From Casuarius casuarius (Eukaryota > Chordata > Aves > Casuariiformes > Casuariidae): a DNA stretch of 64,000 nucleotides. The stretch lies in the NCBI GenBank assembly GCA_003342895.1, contig PTFA01000272.1:1-64000 (forward strand), written 5' to 3'. Numbering within the stretch: position 1 is the first letter of the stretch; each line of letters starts with the position of its first letter. A program made the translations under genes and the position numbers. The notes under the pieces are model-generated. The model did not search any database. It was not told the DNA's origin and worked only from the letters and a program-made list of their open reading frames with translations. Positions 60,501-64,000 of the stretch are shown in pieces.

Positions 60501-62037
60501 ATGCACTTCAGCAACTTTATTTTTTTGAGAGTCCATCATTCAAATAGTATATATCGCATGCTCTGTTTGGCTGGGGTCTGTTTCAGAAACAAACAAACAA
60601 AGCACCACTGTTTCTACGTTCTACTTTCTATCCCATAGAATTTAATACAAAGTGACACTCCATGTCCAAATACAGAAGAGAAGAACCGCCATTTTTTAAT
60701 TATGAACTGCAGTAAAAGCAAGAAACAGAAACTAAAATACTTAACAATAATTTCTGAATGCTAGGTATCTGTGCCTTGTCCCTAAGAAATCTACCAAGCA
60801 TAAAGAAGCATCAAGTGAAAGATTTCAGTGGAGCAACACTGAGTGAAGAGCTGAGGCCCTGACCTTTGGAGATATCACCACGGTCAGAGTACCAACGATA
60901 TGTCTTTATAACCAAGCTGTTTAGTTCATGCAGGTTCCTTTTCCTGCTCCTTCCCTGAGACCTGTCCATCCTTCACGTGAACCCAGCTCTTCTCACACTG
61001 CAGGCCTGACTCCAGAATCCTCATTTGTTGTGTTACATCCTATGACAGAGGAACCTTCTTTTCTCATGGGGGTTTCCCTTCCTTACCTTTCTCCTGACCT
61101 CATTTCATTGAACAGTCTAATTGCTATCTGTGAAGTCAGTCCAAATGCTCATTTCAAACCTGGGCAGAAATGGCCGTTTCACAAACATATCCACCTGCTG
61201 AAGCGGTTCAAATACTGTTGCTTATCTAACACTTGCTCTAGAACCCGAGCGCTGTAAATCGGTGACCCGATTCCCTGTTATGTACCTCTTTCNACTTTGG
61301 CAGGACTTTGGATTCAGATGCGAGAATTTTAGCGAGCCTCTGTCTCTCACATCATACTCCTGCCAACCCAGTGACTGGTTTTATTACCTCTCTAGCCTTC
61401 TCTCCCCCCCATCCACTCATTCTCAAATTTATTGCCCTTACCAGGCAACCAAACTCTCACCTGTAACTCCAGAAGAACAGTTTATCAAGCAACTGCGACC
61501 CTTGAATTTTCAAGGCTGCACAATTCAAGCTGAACTGTTCCTGCTGCAAACCAAAAACGCAGGTGACCTGCAAACCTCCATCAATCCACCACTTTCCACT
61601 ACCTCTGACCAGGGCCCGTCAGTAATGCAGGATTTGTGACACCTCAGGGATACAGTGATACTTCTCTAGACTTCTCATTTGCCTGAGAGGATTTATGTCA
61701 TAGCACATACCTTGGGAGTAATCTTAATGTGGAACAGGATGTTCTGGAAGTGGTACCCATCATTCACTTGCAAAAGCATCGTGTCATCCCGGCTATCAGA
61801 GTCATCATGCGCATAACGTAGGAATCCCCTGGCAAGGTCATCGAGGTGGAATACGTGGACTGCAGAGGCCGAGTCCCCAGGAGGTTTGACCAGCTGCCCA
61901 TGACGTGGGGGCTCTAAAACCATTAGCACTACATCTTGAGGATTGTCACCATCTCTCATACCCAGCAATACATCTGTTATAGTTCCAGTTTCCCCTCTGC
62001 TGACAAGGAGAGCCTCATTTCTGAGCACATATGGGGC
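2947..62037 (-). CDS. FRAS1: FRAS1, C-terminal two-thirds (45 coding exons)
   Basis: Large single-pass extracellular matrix protein that, as known for the family, forms a complex with FREM1 and FREM2 in the sublamina densa of embryonic basement membranes and holds epithelium to mesenchyme; loss causes Fraser syndrome. Forty-five minus-strand exons, named w1-w45 in transcript order, join without a frame break into 2750 codons plus stop. Local residue numbers start at the first codon of w1. Domains in order: eleven CSPG repeats (about 1-1295), five Calx-beta domains (about 1300-1902), a conserved membrane-proximal ectodomain (about 1903-2595), RGRR cleavage motif (2591-2594), transmembrane helix (about 2648-2667) and tail ending DGTEV. 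FREM2 is the nearest alternative, but its first CSPG repeats sit in one giant exon whereas here each repeat is split over two to four exons. The 5' part of the gene lies beyond the window. Symbol assigned from remembered family features, not an alignment. Confidence 0.95.
3831..3977 (-). CDS. FRAS1: FRAS1 exon w44: membrane-proximal ectodomain
   Basis: A 147-base phase-0 exon, residues 2508-2556: DRNQPEVTDKYFHDVPFDAH, FASELSEFHS and MPGVDGFTLKVDALYK. Acceptor TTCCAG, strong donor GTACGT. Confidence 0.94.
3978..5773 (-). other. FRAS1 intron w43-w44
   Basis: GT-AG intron of 1.8 kb. No repeat family, RNA gene or coding character was recognised; open frames on either strand are short and have no domain features. 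Confidence 0.8.
5774..5979 (-). CDS. FRAS1: FRAS1 exon w43: membrane-proximal ectodomain
   Basis: A 206-base exon, residues 2439-2507: QILYGRVLWNPEQNLNAAYK, VYLCTGKDGYVPF and GPQYGCIQPNKHLKHRFLLL. The n at 5861 leaves a Phe or Leu codon. The donor GTAAGT follows TTA directly. Phase 0 out. Confidence 0.94.
6330..6496 (-). CDS. FRAS1: FRAS1 exon w42: membrane-proximal ectodomain
   Basis: A 167-base exon, residues 2383-2438: FLIPIAFQQTNRPVPVVYSL, CNNEKVFLMDPTKSEMSLAE and DYKGAFSK. Acceptor ATTTTAG, donor GTAGGA. Confidence 0.94.
6928..7044 (-). CDS. FRAS1: FRAS1 exon w41: membrane-proximal ectodomain
   Basis: A 117-base exon, residues 2344-2382: KDYSGEYTIFLIPCTVQPTQ, then PWIEPGDKPLACTAHAPE. 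Acceptor TTTCCAG, donor GTAAGG. Confidence 0.93.
8028..8187 (-). CDS. FRAS1: FRAS1 exon w40: membrane-proximal ectodomain
   Basis: A 160-base exon, residues 2291-2343: MEHHSLPDVKSFLRTPEHLG, GIEFDLQLLWSAQTFDSPYQ and RATSSYN. Acceptor CCCGCAG, donor GTGAGG. Confidence 0.94.
8188..9610 (-). other. FRAS1 intron w39-w40
   Basis: GT-AG intron of 1.4 kb. The central part (8700-9180) is AT-rich and holds an inverted repeat around an octamer motif, listed separately. Nothing else was recognised. Confidence 0.75.
8840..8876. repeat. Perfect 11-base inverted repeat enclosing an octamer motif
   Basis: ATTAAAATGAA at 8840-8850 is the exact reverse complement of 8866-8876. The 15-base loop begins with ATTTGCAT (8851-8858), the POU/octamer consensus. 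Confidence 0.6.
9611..9718 (-). CDS. FRAS1: FRAS1 exon w39: membrane-proximal ectodomain
   Basis: A 108-base exon, residues 2255-2290: GIQTDSVLSARLQIIRIYIR, EDGRLVIEFKTQAKFR. Acceptor CATGCAG, donor GTATGA. Phase 1 on both sides. Confidence 0.94.
10521..10671 (-). CDS. FRAS1: FRAS1 exon w38: membrane-proximal ectodomain
   Basis: A 151-base exon, residues 2205-2254: VRDSAQSFLTVHVPLYVSYI, TAPRGWASLEHHTEMEFSFF and DTVLWRT. Acceptor TTGGCAG, donor GTAGGT. Confidence 0.94.
10672..12842 (-). other. FRAS1 intron w37-w38
   Basis: GT-AG intron of 2.2 kb. It contains the alternating purine-pyrimidine run at 11086-11108 and a modestly GC-rich patch near 11330-11460. No other element was recognised. 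Confidence 0.75.
11086..11108 (+). repeat. Short CA/GT alternating tract
   Basis: Twenty-three bases of strictly alternating purine and pyrimidine, (CA)n running into GTGCGTGC, a potential Z-DNA former. Confidence 0.7.
12843..13051 (-). CDS. FRAS1: FRAS1 exon w37: membrane-proximal ectodomain
   Basis: A 209-base exon, residues 2135-2204: GPGYDRPYQFDPTVREPKTI, YKHLNLKSCIWTF and YYDMTELIDICGGSV, ending ADFQ. The n at 12855 is silent (ACN, Thr); the n at 12906 leaves Asp or Glu. Acceptor GAGGCAG, donor GTGAGA. Confidence 0.94.
13555..13715 (-). CDS. FRAS1: FRAS1 exon w36: membrane-proximal ectodomain
   Basis: A 161-base exon, residues 2081-2134: IHISVQIPHQDGMLPLISTL, HFLLSESIYRHQHVCSNLVT and DLKGIS. 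Acceptor GTTCCAG, donor GTAATC. Confidence 0.94.
14119..14351 (-). CDS. FRAS1: FRAS1 exon w35: membrane-proximal ectodomain
   Basis: A 233-base exon, residues 2004-2080 plus two bases: VLDSIYFSRRFHVRCVAKAV, HVGTPLRSNIVTIGTDSAIC and ARGFQAQSFIAALKYLD, ending KEHPN. Acceptor CCTGCAG, donor GTGTGA. Confidence 0.94.
15368..15643 (-). CDS. FRAS1: FRAS1 exon w34: membrane-proximal ectodomain
   Basis: A 276-base phase-0 exon, residues 1912-2003: VVTLADYDRVEG, PGYPLICVTPCDPHFPKY, SSVQFSWEVATPTDGNGARS and TPFTSVNHK. It opens the conserved segment between Calx-beta 5 and the membrane that FRAS1 shares with FREM2. Acceptor CATGCAG, donor GTATGT. Confidence 0.94.
15846..16033 (-). CDS. FRAS1: FRAS1 exon w33: Calx-beta 5, second half
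   Basis: A 188-base exon, residues 1849-1911: VNHIIFKVEIMSNEDREWHE, SFSLVLGPDDPVDAVLGD and TAIVTILDQEAAG, then ILPAPPV. In this copy the usual DD pair of the acidic strand is NED. Acceptor CTCACAG, donor GTAAGT. Confidence 0.94.
16034..17393 (-). other. FRAS1 intron w32-w33
   Basis: GT-AG intron of 1.4 kb with an A-rich run near 16744-16764 and a T run near 16938-16950 on the plus strand. Nothing else was recognised. Confidence 0.75.
17394..17594 (-). CDS. FRAS1: FRAS1 exon w32: Calx-beta 5, first half
   Basis: A 201-base exon, residues 1782-1848: APTIEFEEASYQVREPPGPE, RRGDQNRTSKVRCSTRDGSA, and GVDYYPKSRVLKFSPG. NRT is a potential N-glycosylation site. Acceptor TTCTTTAG, donor GTAAAG. Confidence 0.94.
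18336..18492 (-). CDS. FRAS1: FRAS1 exon w31: Calx-beta 4, second half
   Basis: A 157-base exon, residues 1730-1781: VKNCTVYISDDSAFEPEEQF, RVYLGSPLGNHWSGARIG and ATITVTNDED. Found by joining phases, since no long ORF marks it. Acceptor TTGTTAG, donor GTAAGT. Confidence 0.92.
18957..19162 (-). CDS. FRAS1: FRAS1 exon w30: Calx-beta 4, first half
   Basis: A 206-base exon, residues 1661-1729, beginning VPSMQFSKDVYMVKEKEGAL, then YESSVRCYTQSQTAEVMEDF and SRITFLKGEK. Acceptor CCTGCAG, donor GTGAGT. Phase 0 out. Confidence 0.93.
20084..20231 (-). CDS. FRAS1: FRAS1 exon w29: Calx-beta 3, end
   Basis: A 148-base exon, residues 1612-1660: SCTLTILDDAQYPVIEGLET, FVVYLSSPHGAELTKPF and AINDIFQD. DDAQY...E.L..FVVYL is the acidic strand of this Calx-beta copy. 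Acceptor TTTTCAG, donor GTAAGC. Confidence 0.93.
20837..20997 (-). CDS. FRAS1: FRAS1 exon w28: Calx-beta 3, middle
   Basis: A 161-base exon, residues 1558-1611: NIEIPVLRQGPDLS, SVWCATRTSDPPSASPGIDY and FRPGRTEE. The n at 20947 is in the first position of an NTC codon, so Phe, Leu, Ile or Val. Acceptor AATACAG, donor GTAAGG. Confidence 0.92.
21313..21657 (-). CDS. FRAS1: FRAS1 exon w27: Calx-beta 2 main part, Calx-beta 3 start
   Basis: A 345-base exon, the largest internal one, residues 1443-1557. It holds SAVCYTVSKSAKGSSIY, FGPGVTMSACDITLIDDSEY followed by EEEEEFEIVL, then NDASTVFLGNATFTVSEAAG of the next domain. The n at 21644 leaves an Asn or Lys codon. Acceptor GTCTTAG, donor GTGAAG. Confidence 0.94.
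21658..22623 (-). other. FRAS1 intron w26-w27
   Basis: GT-AG intron of just under 1 kb. It holds a 7-base inverted repeat (CATTATT at 21726-21732 with its complement at 21739-21745) and a run of 21 A at 22156-22176. No retrocopy body was recognised upstream of the A run. Confidence 0.75.
22156..22176 (+). repeat. Poly(A) run
   Basis: Twenty-one consecutive A. It may be a mononucleotide microsatellite or the tail of an old retroinsertion that can no longer be recognised. Confidence 0.85.
22624..22870 (-). CDS. FRAS1: FRAS1 exon w26: Calx-beta 1 end, Calx-beta 2 start
   Basis: A 247-base exon, residues 1361-1442. It contains the acidic DDNVFESTESFAVEL motif of Calx-beta 1, the linker ITDAEDEPTLQFDRKMYHVS, then ESAGFLSAPVERK of Calx-beta 2. 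The n at 22820 leaves one codon as Asn or Lys. Acceptor CTTCCAG, donor GTGGGT. Confidence 0.93.
23916..24078 (-). CDS. FRAS1: FRAS1 exon w25: Calx-beta domain 1, first half
   Basis: A 163-base exon, residues 1306-1360: YNVSESAGSVSVTVRRIGNL, CRTEQGTATSS and DYVEYAGQ. The pattern V.E.AG...V.V.R followed by a Y.....G stretch is the Calx-beta fold seen in Na/Ca exchangers and integrin beta 4. Acceptor TTTTCAG, donor GTAGGT. Confidence 0.93.
24649..24808 (-). CDS. FRAS1: FRAS1 exon w24: end of CSPG repeat 12, entry to Calx-beta 1
   Basis: A 160-base exon, residues 1253-1305. It holds EDVNHGLIRYVMHEEKVQE and DSFQFLVKDSKPNVVSGN, then VFHVQWSLISFTYT, which leads into the first Calx-beta domain. Acceptor CTGGCAG, donor GTAAAT. 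Confidence 0.93.
25416..25566 (-). CDS. FRAS1: FRAS1 exon w23: CSPG repeat 12, middle
   Basis: A 151-base exon, residues 1203-1252: ATNVITKKELLTTDPDTDDK, the EITTGPRHGYVE turn, and TTFTQ with one base left. Acceptor AATCCAG, donor GTATGG. Confidence 0.93.
25567..27165 (-). other. FRAS1 intron w22-w23
   Basis: GT-AG intron of 1.6 kb. It has a two-copy 14-base tandem repeat and a 205-codon minus-strand open frame (26341-26958) without domain features that interrupts no splice signal; I treat that frame as chance. Confidence 0.75.
26461..26488 (+). repeat. 14-base unit in tandem, two copies
   Basis: GGAACGAGGGACAA is repeated exactly twice, a recent small duplication. Confidence 0.85.
27166..27279 (-). 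CDS. FRAS1: FRAS1 exon w22: end of CSPG repeat 11, start of repeat 12
   Basis: A 114-base phase-0 exon, residues 1165-1202, reading FKVDILPVDDGTPRVITNLG and LQWLEYMDGK. Acceptor TTTGTCAG, donor GTAACT. Confidence 0.93.
27551..27778 (-). CDS. FRAS1: FRAS1 exon w21: CSPG repeat 11, main part
   Basis: A 228-base phase-0 exon, residues 1089-1164, with AESIMFTVVQPPRHGLIERT, MDDIYQNRISYSHDGSNSLK and RFTFTVSDGTNPFF, ending DGGKE. Acceptor TGGTGCAG, donor GTAAGG. Confidence 0.94.
28726..28866 (-). CDS. FRAS1: FRAS1 exon w20: end of CSPG repeat 10, start of repeat 11
   Basis: A 141-base phase-0 exon, residues 1042-1088: VSQTFDITINPVDDSLPIVQ, then GMRVQEGVRKTITEFELKAT and DADTE. INPVDD is the classic CSPG inter-repeat linker. 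Acceptor CTTCCAG, donor GTAAGG. Confidence 0.93.
29564..29688 (-). CDS. FRAS1: FRAS1 exon w19: CSPG repeat 10, second half
   Basis: A 125-base exon, residues 1000-1041, with GTRISSFSQADLASRNIQYV and DTFTFSVSDGTNE, ending in phase 0. Acceptor TTTTCTAG, donor GTAGGT. Confidence 0.93.
29689..31977 (-). other. FRAS1 intron w18-w19
   Basis: GT-AG intron of 2.3 kb. It carries one probable dispersed repeat (30168-30340). The rest, about 30400-31900, is AT-leaning without recognised features. Confidence 0.75.
30168..30340 (+). repeat. Probable old dispersed amniote repeat
   Basis: Starts AAGAACATAAGAA and continues with phrases such as GTGGTCTGCCTGGCCTGGCA, GGGCACGATCTGCTC and CCCCAGCATACAGAACAG. 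The layout resembles a diverged repeat found in many copies in reptile and bird genomes. The family name cannot be fixed without a library search. Confidence 0.4.
31978..32157 (-). CDS. FRAS1: FRAS1 exon w18: CSPG repeat 10, first half
   Basis: A 180-base exon, residues 940-999. It begins EDRLPPSIIANKGLVLDENS, then KKITTLQLSATDQDSEP, and ends HLEHATSP. This stretch is among the most recognisable FRAS1 segments. Acceptor CGTTTTAG, donor GTGCGC. Confidence 0.94.
32610..32729 (-). CDS. FRAS1: FRAS1 exon w17: CSPG repeat 9, end
   Basis: A 120-base exon, residues 900-939, reading GQVTYSHKKGDPSGNFAFTF and ending FFYISVL. Found from the domain pattern because the open frame is short. Acceptor CTCTCAAG, donor GTAAAA. 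Confidence 0.9.
33079..33267 (-). CDS. FRAS1: FRAS1 exon w16: CSPG repeat 9, middle
   Basis: A 189-base exon, residues 837-899, from GSAARLTDQHLKVTAVYLDD to SFTQADINK. Acceptor CGGTGCAG, donor GTGAGA. Phase 1 on both sides, so it could be skipped without a frame shift. Confidence 0.92.
34125..34388 (-). CDS. FRAS1: FRAS1 exon w15: end of CSPG repeat 8, start of repeat 9
   Basis: A 264-base exon, residues 749-836. It contains GYLRRRQTAREPMEHG, SSFTYQDILDELIVYTQSG and EFGFSITDG, then NEPPKLAVNKGLQLPA of the next repeat. Acceptor TTTGTCAG, donor GTACGA. Confidence 0.92.
34901..34924 (+). repeat. (AC)12 microsatellite beside the w14 donor
   Basis: Twelve perfect AC units, reading as GT repeats in the FRAS1 pre-mRNA and beginning 18 bases after the end of exon w14. 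Confidence 0.95.
34942..35095 (-). CDS. FRAS1: FRAS1 exon w14: CSPG repeat 8, first half
   Basis: A 154-base exon, residues 698-748. It begins RQNDEPPKMVVEPVRVQEG and ends VTKTPDH. The n at 35093 falls in the third position of an Arg codon (CGN), so the residue is not in doubt. Donor GTAAGT is followed within 20 bases by a GT microsatellite. A longer frame on the same strand here is out of phase with FRAS1. Confidence 0.91.
35512..35702 (-). CDS. FRAS1: FRAS1 exon w13: CSPG repeat 7, second half
   Basis: A 191-base exon, residues 634-697, with ASFSIQDVLENSIYYFQS and AFSFYVSNGFSRSE, ending INITIQ in phase 0. Acceptor TTTGCAG, donor GTATGC. Confidence 0.92.
36685..36820 (-). CDS. FRAS1: FRAS1 exon w12: CSPG repeat 7, first half
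   Basis: A 136-base exon, residues 589-633, starting VDEGGRIPLLAHHHLAADYD and ending YIENTKT. The PMYGYIE turn is the CSPG mid-repeat motif. Acceptor TTTTCCAG, donor GTAAAC. Confidence 0.92.
37504..37666 (-). CDS. FRAS1: FRAS1 exon w11: end of CSPG repeat 6, start of repeat 7
   Basis: A 163-base exon, residues 534-588, entered with one base (AG|C serine). It encodes YSTVFETSNQPVTDIFRFTV and DSQMFTITITSAQTIPSLVA, ending ADHIT. The donor GTAAGT follows ACT directly. Phase 0 out. Confidence 0.92.
38113..38261 (-). CDS. FRAS1: FRAS1 exon w10: CSPG repeat 6, middle
   Basis: A 149-base exon, residues 485-533 plus two bases. It opens DNNSPDSEIRIQLISLPTYG and ends MEDINNQRI. The n at 38172 leaves one codon as Asp or Glu. 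Acceptor CATTTAG, donor GTATCA. Confidence 0.92.
38262..41342 (-). other. FRAS1 intron w9-w10
   Basis: GT-AG intron of 3.1 kb. An A-rich tract follows at 38270-38292 on the plus strand. Open frames are short and no repeat family was recognised. Confidence 0.75.
41343..41590 (-). CDS. FRAS1: FRAS1 exon w9: end of CSPG repeat 5, start of repeat 6
   Basis: A 248-base exon, residues 402-484, ending in phase 0. It contains GDTFTYEDVTRNALQYVHDG, MEISVTDG and then the next repeat's VASKSSVTLSRLHLAYI. Donor is GTAAGC right after the ATT codon. The open frame runs on past the donor, but that extension has no CSPG character. Confidence 0.92.
41746..41868 (+). repeat. AT-rich low-complexity tract
   Basis: Degenerate TAT/TATTT repeats almost without G or C, in the intron between w8 and w9. 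Open frames reading Ile/Tyr-rich come from this tract. Confidence 0.9.
42452..42577 (-). CDS. FRAS1: FRAS1 exon w8: CSPG repeat 5, middle
   Basis: A 126-base exon, residues 360-401, reading GIQLAVSDTDTAPEGLFFEL and the EPPRHGVVLK turn. It ends ERMRV with one base left. Acceptor TGGCACAG, donor GTGAGT. Confidence 0.92.
43353..43484 (-). CDS. FRAS1: FRAS1 exon w7: end of CSPG repeat 4, start of repeat 5
   Basis: A 132-base exon, residues 316-359. It begins VSDGEHTTPEMVFVIHLL, passes the linker AEQQPPVFQITAPFLEV and ends GGKATI. Acceptor TGTCTAG, donor GTGAGT. One base is left over for the glycine codon completed by w8. Confidence 0.92.
44230..44262 (-). CDS. FRAS1: FRAS1 exon w6: 33-base microexon of CSPG repeat 4
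   Basis: Only 33 bases, encoding GLPESVNFRFT, with CCCTTCAG acceptor and GTAAGA donor. It restores the continuous strand SFAGLPESVNFRFTVSDG between w5 and w7, and both phases fit. It is too short to be found by an ORF scan and was located from the domain pattern. Confidence 0.88.
44908..45045 (-). CDS. FRAS1: FRAS1 exon w5: CSPG repeat 4, middle
   Basis: A 138-base exon, residues 259-304, entered after one base and leaving one base. It encodes GIVEHRDRPLSPVRYFSQAD and ends IIAFSFA. The YFSQADINNGKIVY stretch is the usual late CSPG signature. Acceptor TTTGTAG, donor GTAAGT. Confidence 0.93.
45075..45099 (+). repeat. (ATT)n microsatellite
   Basis: About eight ATT units just beyond the acceptor side of exon w5, in the intron between w4 and w5. 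Confidence 0.9.
45561..45579 (-). repeat. Nine-base duplication containing the GC donor
   Basis: CTTCACTTG is present twice in tandem (45561-45569 and 45570-45578). On the minus strand this places the donor hexamer GCAAGT twice, nine bases apart, directly after exon w4. Confidence 0.9.
45580..45694 (-). CDS. FRAS1: FRAS1 exon w4: end of CSPG repeat 3 and start of repeat 4; GC donor
   Basis: A 115-base exon, phase 0 in and one base out, residues 221-258. It reads VLEDRVTVIEPHHL and ends PLLPGQ plus the first base of a glycine codon. Its donor is GCAAGT rather than GT, at 45579-45574; no GT at this point keeps the frame, and the phase matches w5 exactly. Acceptor is TTGTTGAG. Confidence 0.9.
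51141..51166 (+). repeat. 13-base unit in tandem, two copies
   Basis: AACCTTCCAAGCA is repeated exactly twice. Confidence 0.85.
52223..52374 (+). repeat. CA/TA/CATG low-complexity tract
   Basis: About 150 bases dominated by alternating purine and pyrimidine dinucleotides (AC, AT, GT), a decayed dinucleotide microsatellite. It begins about 110 bases past the w3 donor in the transcript sense. Confidence 0.85.
52483..52661 (-). CDS. FRAS1: FRAS1 exon w3: CSPG repeat 3, second half
   Basis: A 179-base exon entering with two bases and ending in phase 0, residues 161-220. It contains the repeat signature SFTQQDINEGIVWYRHSG and ends DSFQFQ. Donor GTACTT is weaker than most in the gene. The following intron, 6.8 kb, is the longest in the window. 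Confidence 0.93.
52662..56437 (-). other. FRAS1 intron w2-w3
   Basis: 3.8 kb, GT-AG, AT-leaning. I saw no repeat family, RNA gene or coding segment in it. Confidence 0.75.
56438..56591 (-). CDS. FRAS1: FRAS1 exon w2: CSPG repeat 3, first half
   Basis: A 154-base exon in phase 0 leaving one base, residues 110-160 and the first base of 161. It begins SDGRPRLVTNSLVW and ends at DQPRYG, whose glycine codon is completed by w3. Donor is GTAAAT. The introns on both sides are long (5.1 and 3.8 kb). Confidence 0.93.
56592..61710 (-). other. FRAS1 intron w1-w2
   Basis: 5.1 kb, GT-AG. The segment at about 58240-58510 is AT-rich with several homeodomain-type TAAT cores and CpG-containing words, unlike its surroundings. 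Nothing else was recognised; open frames up to about 125 codons lack domain features. Confidence 0.7.
61711..62037 (-). CDS. FRAS1: FRAS1 exon w1: CSPG repeat 2
   Basis: This 327-base exon starts and ends in phase 0 and encodes local residues 1-109, one whole CSPG repeat. It opens with APYVLRNEALLVSRGETG, carries the EPPRHGQL turn typical of these repeats, and ends HIKITPK. Acceptor is TTTCAG, donor GTATGT. It is the only CSPG repeat here contained in one exon. If the family's twelve-repeat count holds, it is repeat 2. Confidence 0.93.
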
Positions 62038-63972
62038 CTGAAACACAAAAGCAGCTCTTAGCTGTTTGCTAAACCATAGCAATTTGATGATGATCAAACA
62101 CTGGAAAGAAAGATGTGGGGTTAAGGAAATTAGTTCAACTCTGAAAACCTCCTACTTCTAAGCAACAGGGAATCACTCTCCACACTTCCTCTCACATGGG
62201 CAGATCTAAGAATATCTAGCAATTTAGACTGACTTAATTACATCAGAAGAGGTTTCTCATGCCACAGCAAGCTTACAGCAAGAAAAAACCTCAGGACGTT
62301 TATAAAGAAAGCAATTCAGTTATCAGTCAGAGTCTGTACTTCCTTTGCTGTCTGCATGGATAACAGACAAGGGACACAGTTTTGCTCCACTGCTTTCCAT
62401 GGAAATTCAAATGAAGGTATGGACCCCAAATATTTTGGAAGGACTACACTTTATATATGTATGTCAGCAGGCCTAGCTGGAACACAGACACTTCGGATGT
62501 TGAAGACTTACTCATATGAATAACAAGTTCAGGGTTGGGGAAGATGGACATACCATATTTTCCAAACGTATAACCTACACCTCTGATAACTTAGACCTCT
62601 TTCAAAGCACTAATGCTTGAAATTAAGACCCAGCATAACCTGCACATTCAGGGCATCTGCTTAAAATGGCCTGTAGAGAAGGGAAAACAAAAGTAAAGAA
62701 GAATACTACACAGCTGTGAGCCAAAGTGAGAGGCAGAAGCTTGAATAATGCTTCTAAGCAAAAATGAGTCAATCAATTAACACCAAAGGATACACTTTTG
62801 CTTGTCTGGAACTGATAAAGTCCACCTCAAAGACAGCAAAACAAAAAGTCAGCTCTGATGACTGGGTGTCACCAGCATCATCGCTTATTTATTTTCAAAG
62901 ACTNCACACAACCTTATTCGCCCAAGAAAGAAAATCAGCTTCAGTCCACATTTCTCAAGGTTCAGACTAGTTCCTTAGTACCTCATTGTCGAGAAAGTTG
63001 TGAAGATGTTTAAATCTGCAGTCTCTATTGATCTCAATAAACACCATTTACCATCGGTAATACCTTGCCTTGGGAGGGGGGACGATCCTGCAGAGACAAA
63101 GTCAAAGCCCTGGGAAAGCTCATCAGAGAGCTAACTGCTGCCACCTCACCTATATACAACTGATCAGGATTATTAAGTATTGACAGGCAAAATTCCTATT
63201 ATTAAACTTCGCTTATGTATTCTGGGGCAGTAACTGCAGCTCTTCCTCAGGTGCGTGTCCTACTGAGGTAAACAAGAGATTACACTGAGCAAAGATTTCA
63301 GCACCAACCGGAATCAATACACATGCAACAGGATCAAAATCTTGAGTTTGTCTTGTACTAAAGGTCAAACTAGAACTCTTCGAATTTCAAAAGTTATGAA
63401 ATGACTCATACAAAATATAATAGTTAAAAGCAACAAAATGCAATTAAAAATAATTATAATTCCTAACCCTGAAGGTACCACTTCTCTAGGACCCCAATAN
63501 GGAAAGATGCCAAGCACTGCAAAGTCTCAAGACTGGTAGGGAACCACAGAGATTCTGCAACTCAAAAGGAGTTGCTGCCTCTAAGAAACACTAAATGCAT
63601 TAAATTGGATCCCTCCATCATGGCATGTAGTGAGGAAGTCAGGTCCACTTACACTTAGAGGGACATAATATGGCTTGACTGTAACTGGAAATCTGGCTAT
63701 CCTTTTTTCTTTTAGTGCTGACTCCCTATTGCCTACAAGCCTGACTCAGTATCCATCCTTACAGTGAAGTAATTTAAGAAATTAACTTCTTTAACCACTC
63801 CAGTGGTGGGTGGGTTTGTGTCTGAAGGTGCTGGTGCCATCCTGTGCTTCATGCTGTGTCTAGTAGGAACATAGTCAGCAGCTCAAATCACCGATGAACT
63901 TCTGAGGGGGTGGGATGATTTTTGATAGGCTGACTTGGACCCATGCAGCTAGGCTGGGCTTGAACAACTCAC
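62038..63972 (-). other. FRAS1 intron upstream of w1
   Basis: 1.9 kb between the candidate edge exon and w1. It includes a 24-base segment (63064-63087) flanked by good splice signals, which I considered as a microexon and rejected on domain spacing. Nothing else was recognised. Confidence 0.6.
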
Positions 63973-64000
63973 CCTTTCCGTAACGCTGTGCCTCTGCCTT
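63973..64000 (-). CDS. FRAS1: Probable 3' end of the exon before w1 (truncated by window edge)
   Basis: The last 28 bases read on the minus strand as an open segment ending ...HSVTER in the phase required by w1, followed by a strong GTGAGT donor at 63972-63967. Joined to w1 it gives VTER-APYVLRN. That keeps the same spacing from linker proline to asparagine as other CSPG junctions here (for example LPPSIIAN in w18). It would be the end of CSPG repeat 1. The segment is too short to be certain. Confidence 0.45.

Noticed and set aside
2947..62037. Identity as FREM2 or FREM1
   Set aside because: FREM2 encodes most CSPG repeats in one giant first exon. FREM1 lacks the transmembrane tail and ends in a lectin-type domain. 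The split repeats, five Calx-beta domains and tail motifs fit FRAS1.
63064..63087. 24-base candidate microexon (DRPPSQGK) with good acceptor and donor
   Set aside because: Inserting it before w1 lengthens the CSPG linker by about six residues relative to the other repeats. The edge exon fits w1 directly with normal spacing. Transcript data could reverse this.
1..64000. CRISPR arrays, tRNA or rRNA genes, bacterial operons, CR1 3' ends with ATTCTAT-type repeats
   Set aside because: Looked for by eye on both strands and not found. The sequence is vertebrate intron and exon throughout.

Overview
The window is vertebrate genomic DNA, most likely from a bird. One large minus-strand gene, FRAS1 (Fraser extracellular matrix complex subunit 1), covers almost all of it. 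Reasons for a bird: the protein is a clear vertebrate FRAS1, but its introns are short (45 coding exons in about 59 kb, where the mammalian gene spans several hundred kb), dispersed repeats are scarce, and a CpG-dense GC-rich island lies next to the gene end. Single ambiguous bases (n) are scattered throughout, eight of them in coding exons. The identification rests on remembered family features and on reading frames; no alignment was run.

Layout, in transcript order (right to left): the last 28 bases of the window look like the end of one more upstream exon. Exon w1 (61711-62037) begins CSPG repeat 2. Exons w1 to w24 encode eleven CSPG repeats, probably repeats 2-12. Exons w24 to w33 encode five Calx-beta domains. 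Exons w34 to w44 encode the long membrane-proximal ectodomain typical of the FRAS1/FREM2 family. Exon w45 (2947-3531) encodes a dibasic RGRR site, one transmembrane helix, a cytoplasmic tail of about 83 residues and a C-terminal TEV PDZ ligand. The 45 exons total 8253 bases, join in frame with compatible phases at all 44 introns, and encode 2750 residues plus a TAA stop. The von Willebrand C and furin-like repeats and CSPG repeat 1 must lie beyond the right edge. Of the 44 introns, 43 begin with GT and one with GC.

Left of the stop codon: 1700-2946 is 3' UTR and flank, without a clear canonical poly(A) signal. A CpG-dense island at about 720-1700 contains a CTCF-like motif. From known mammalian synteny (ANXA3 lies just downstream of FRAS1 in the same orientation) it may be the ANXA3 promoter. 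At about 1-740 there is a region that resembles a long terminal repeat on the minus strand. No RNA genes, CRISPR arrays or other protein genes were recognised. The remaining sequence is intron with a few microsatellites, short duplications and one probable old dispersed repeat. I found no undescribed system. The most useful oddities are a GC-AG intron with a duplicated donor, a 33-base microexon, a GT microsatellite next to a donor, and the CpG island beyond the gene end.
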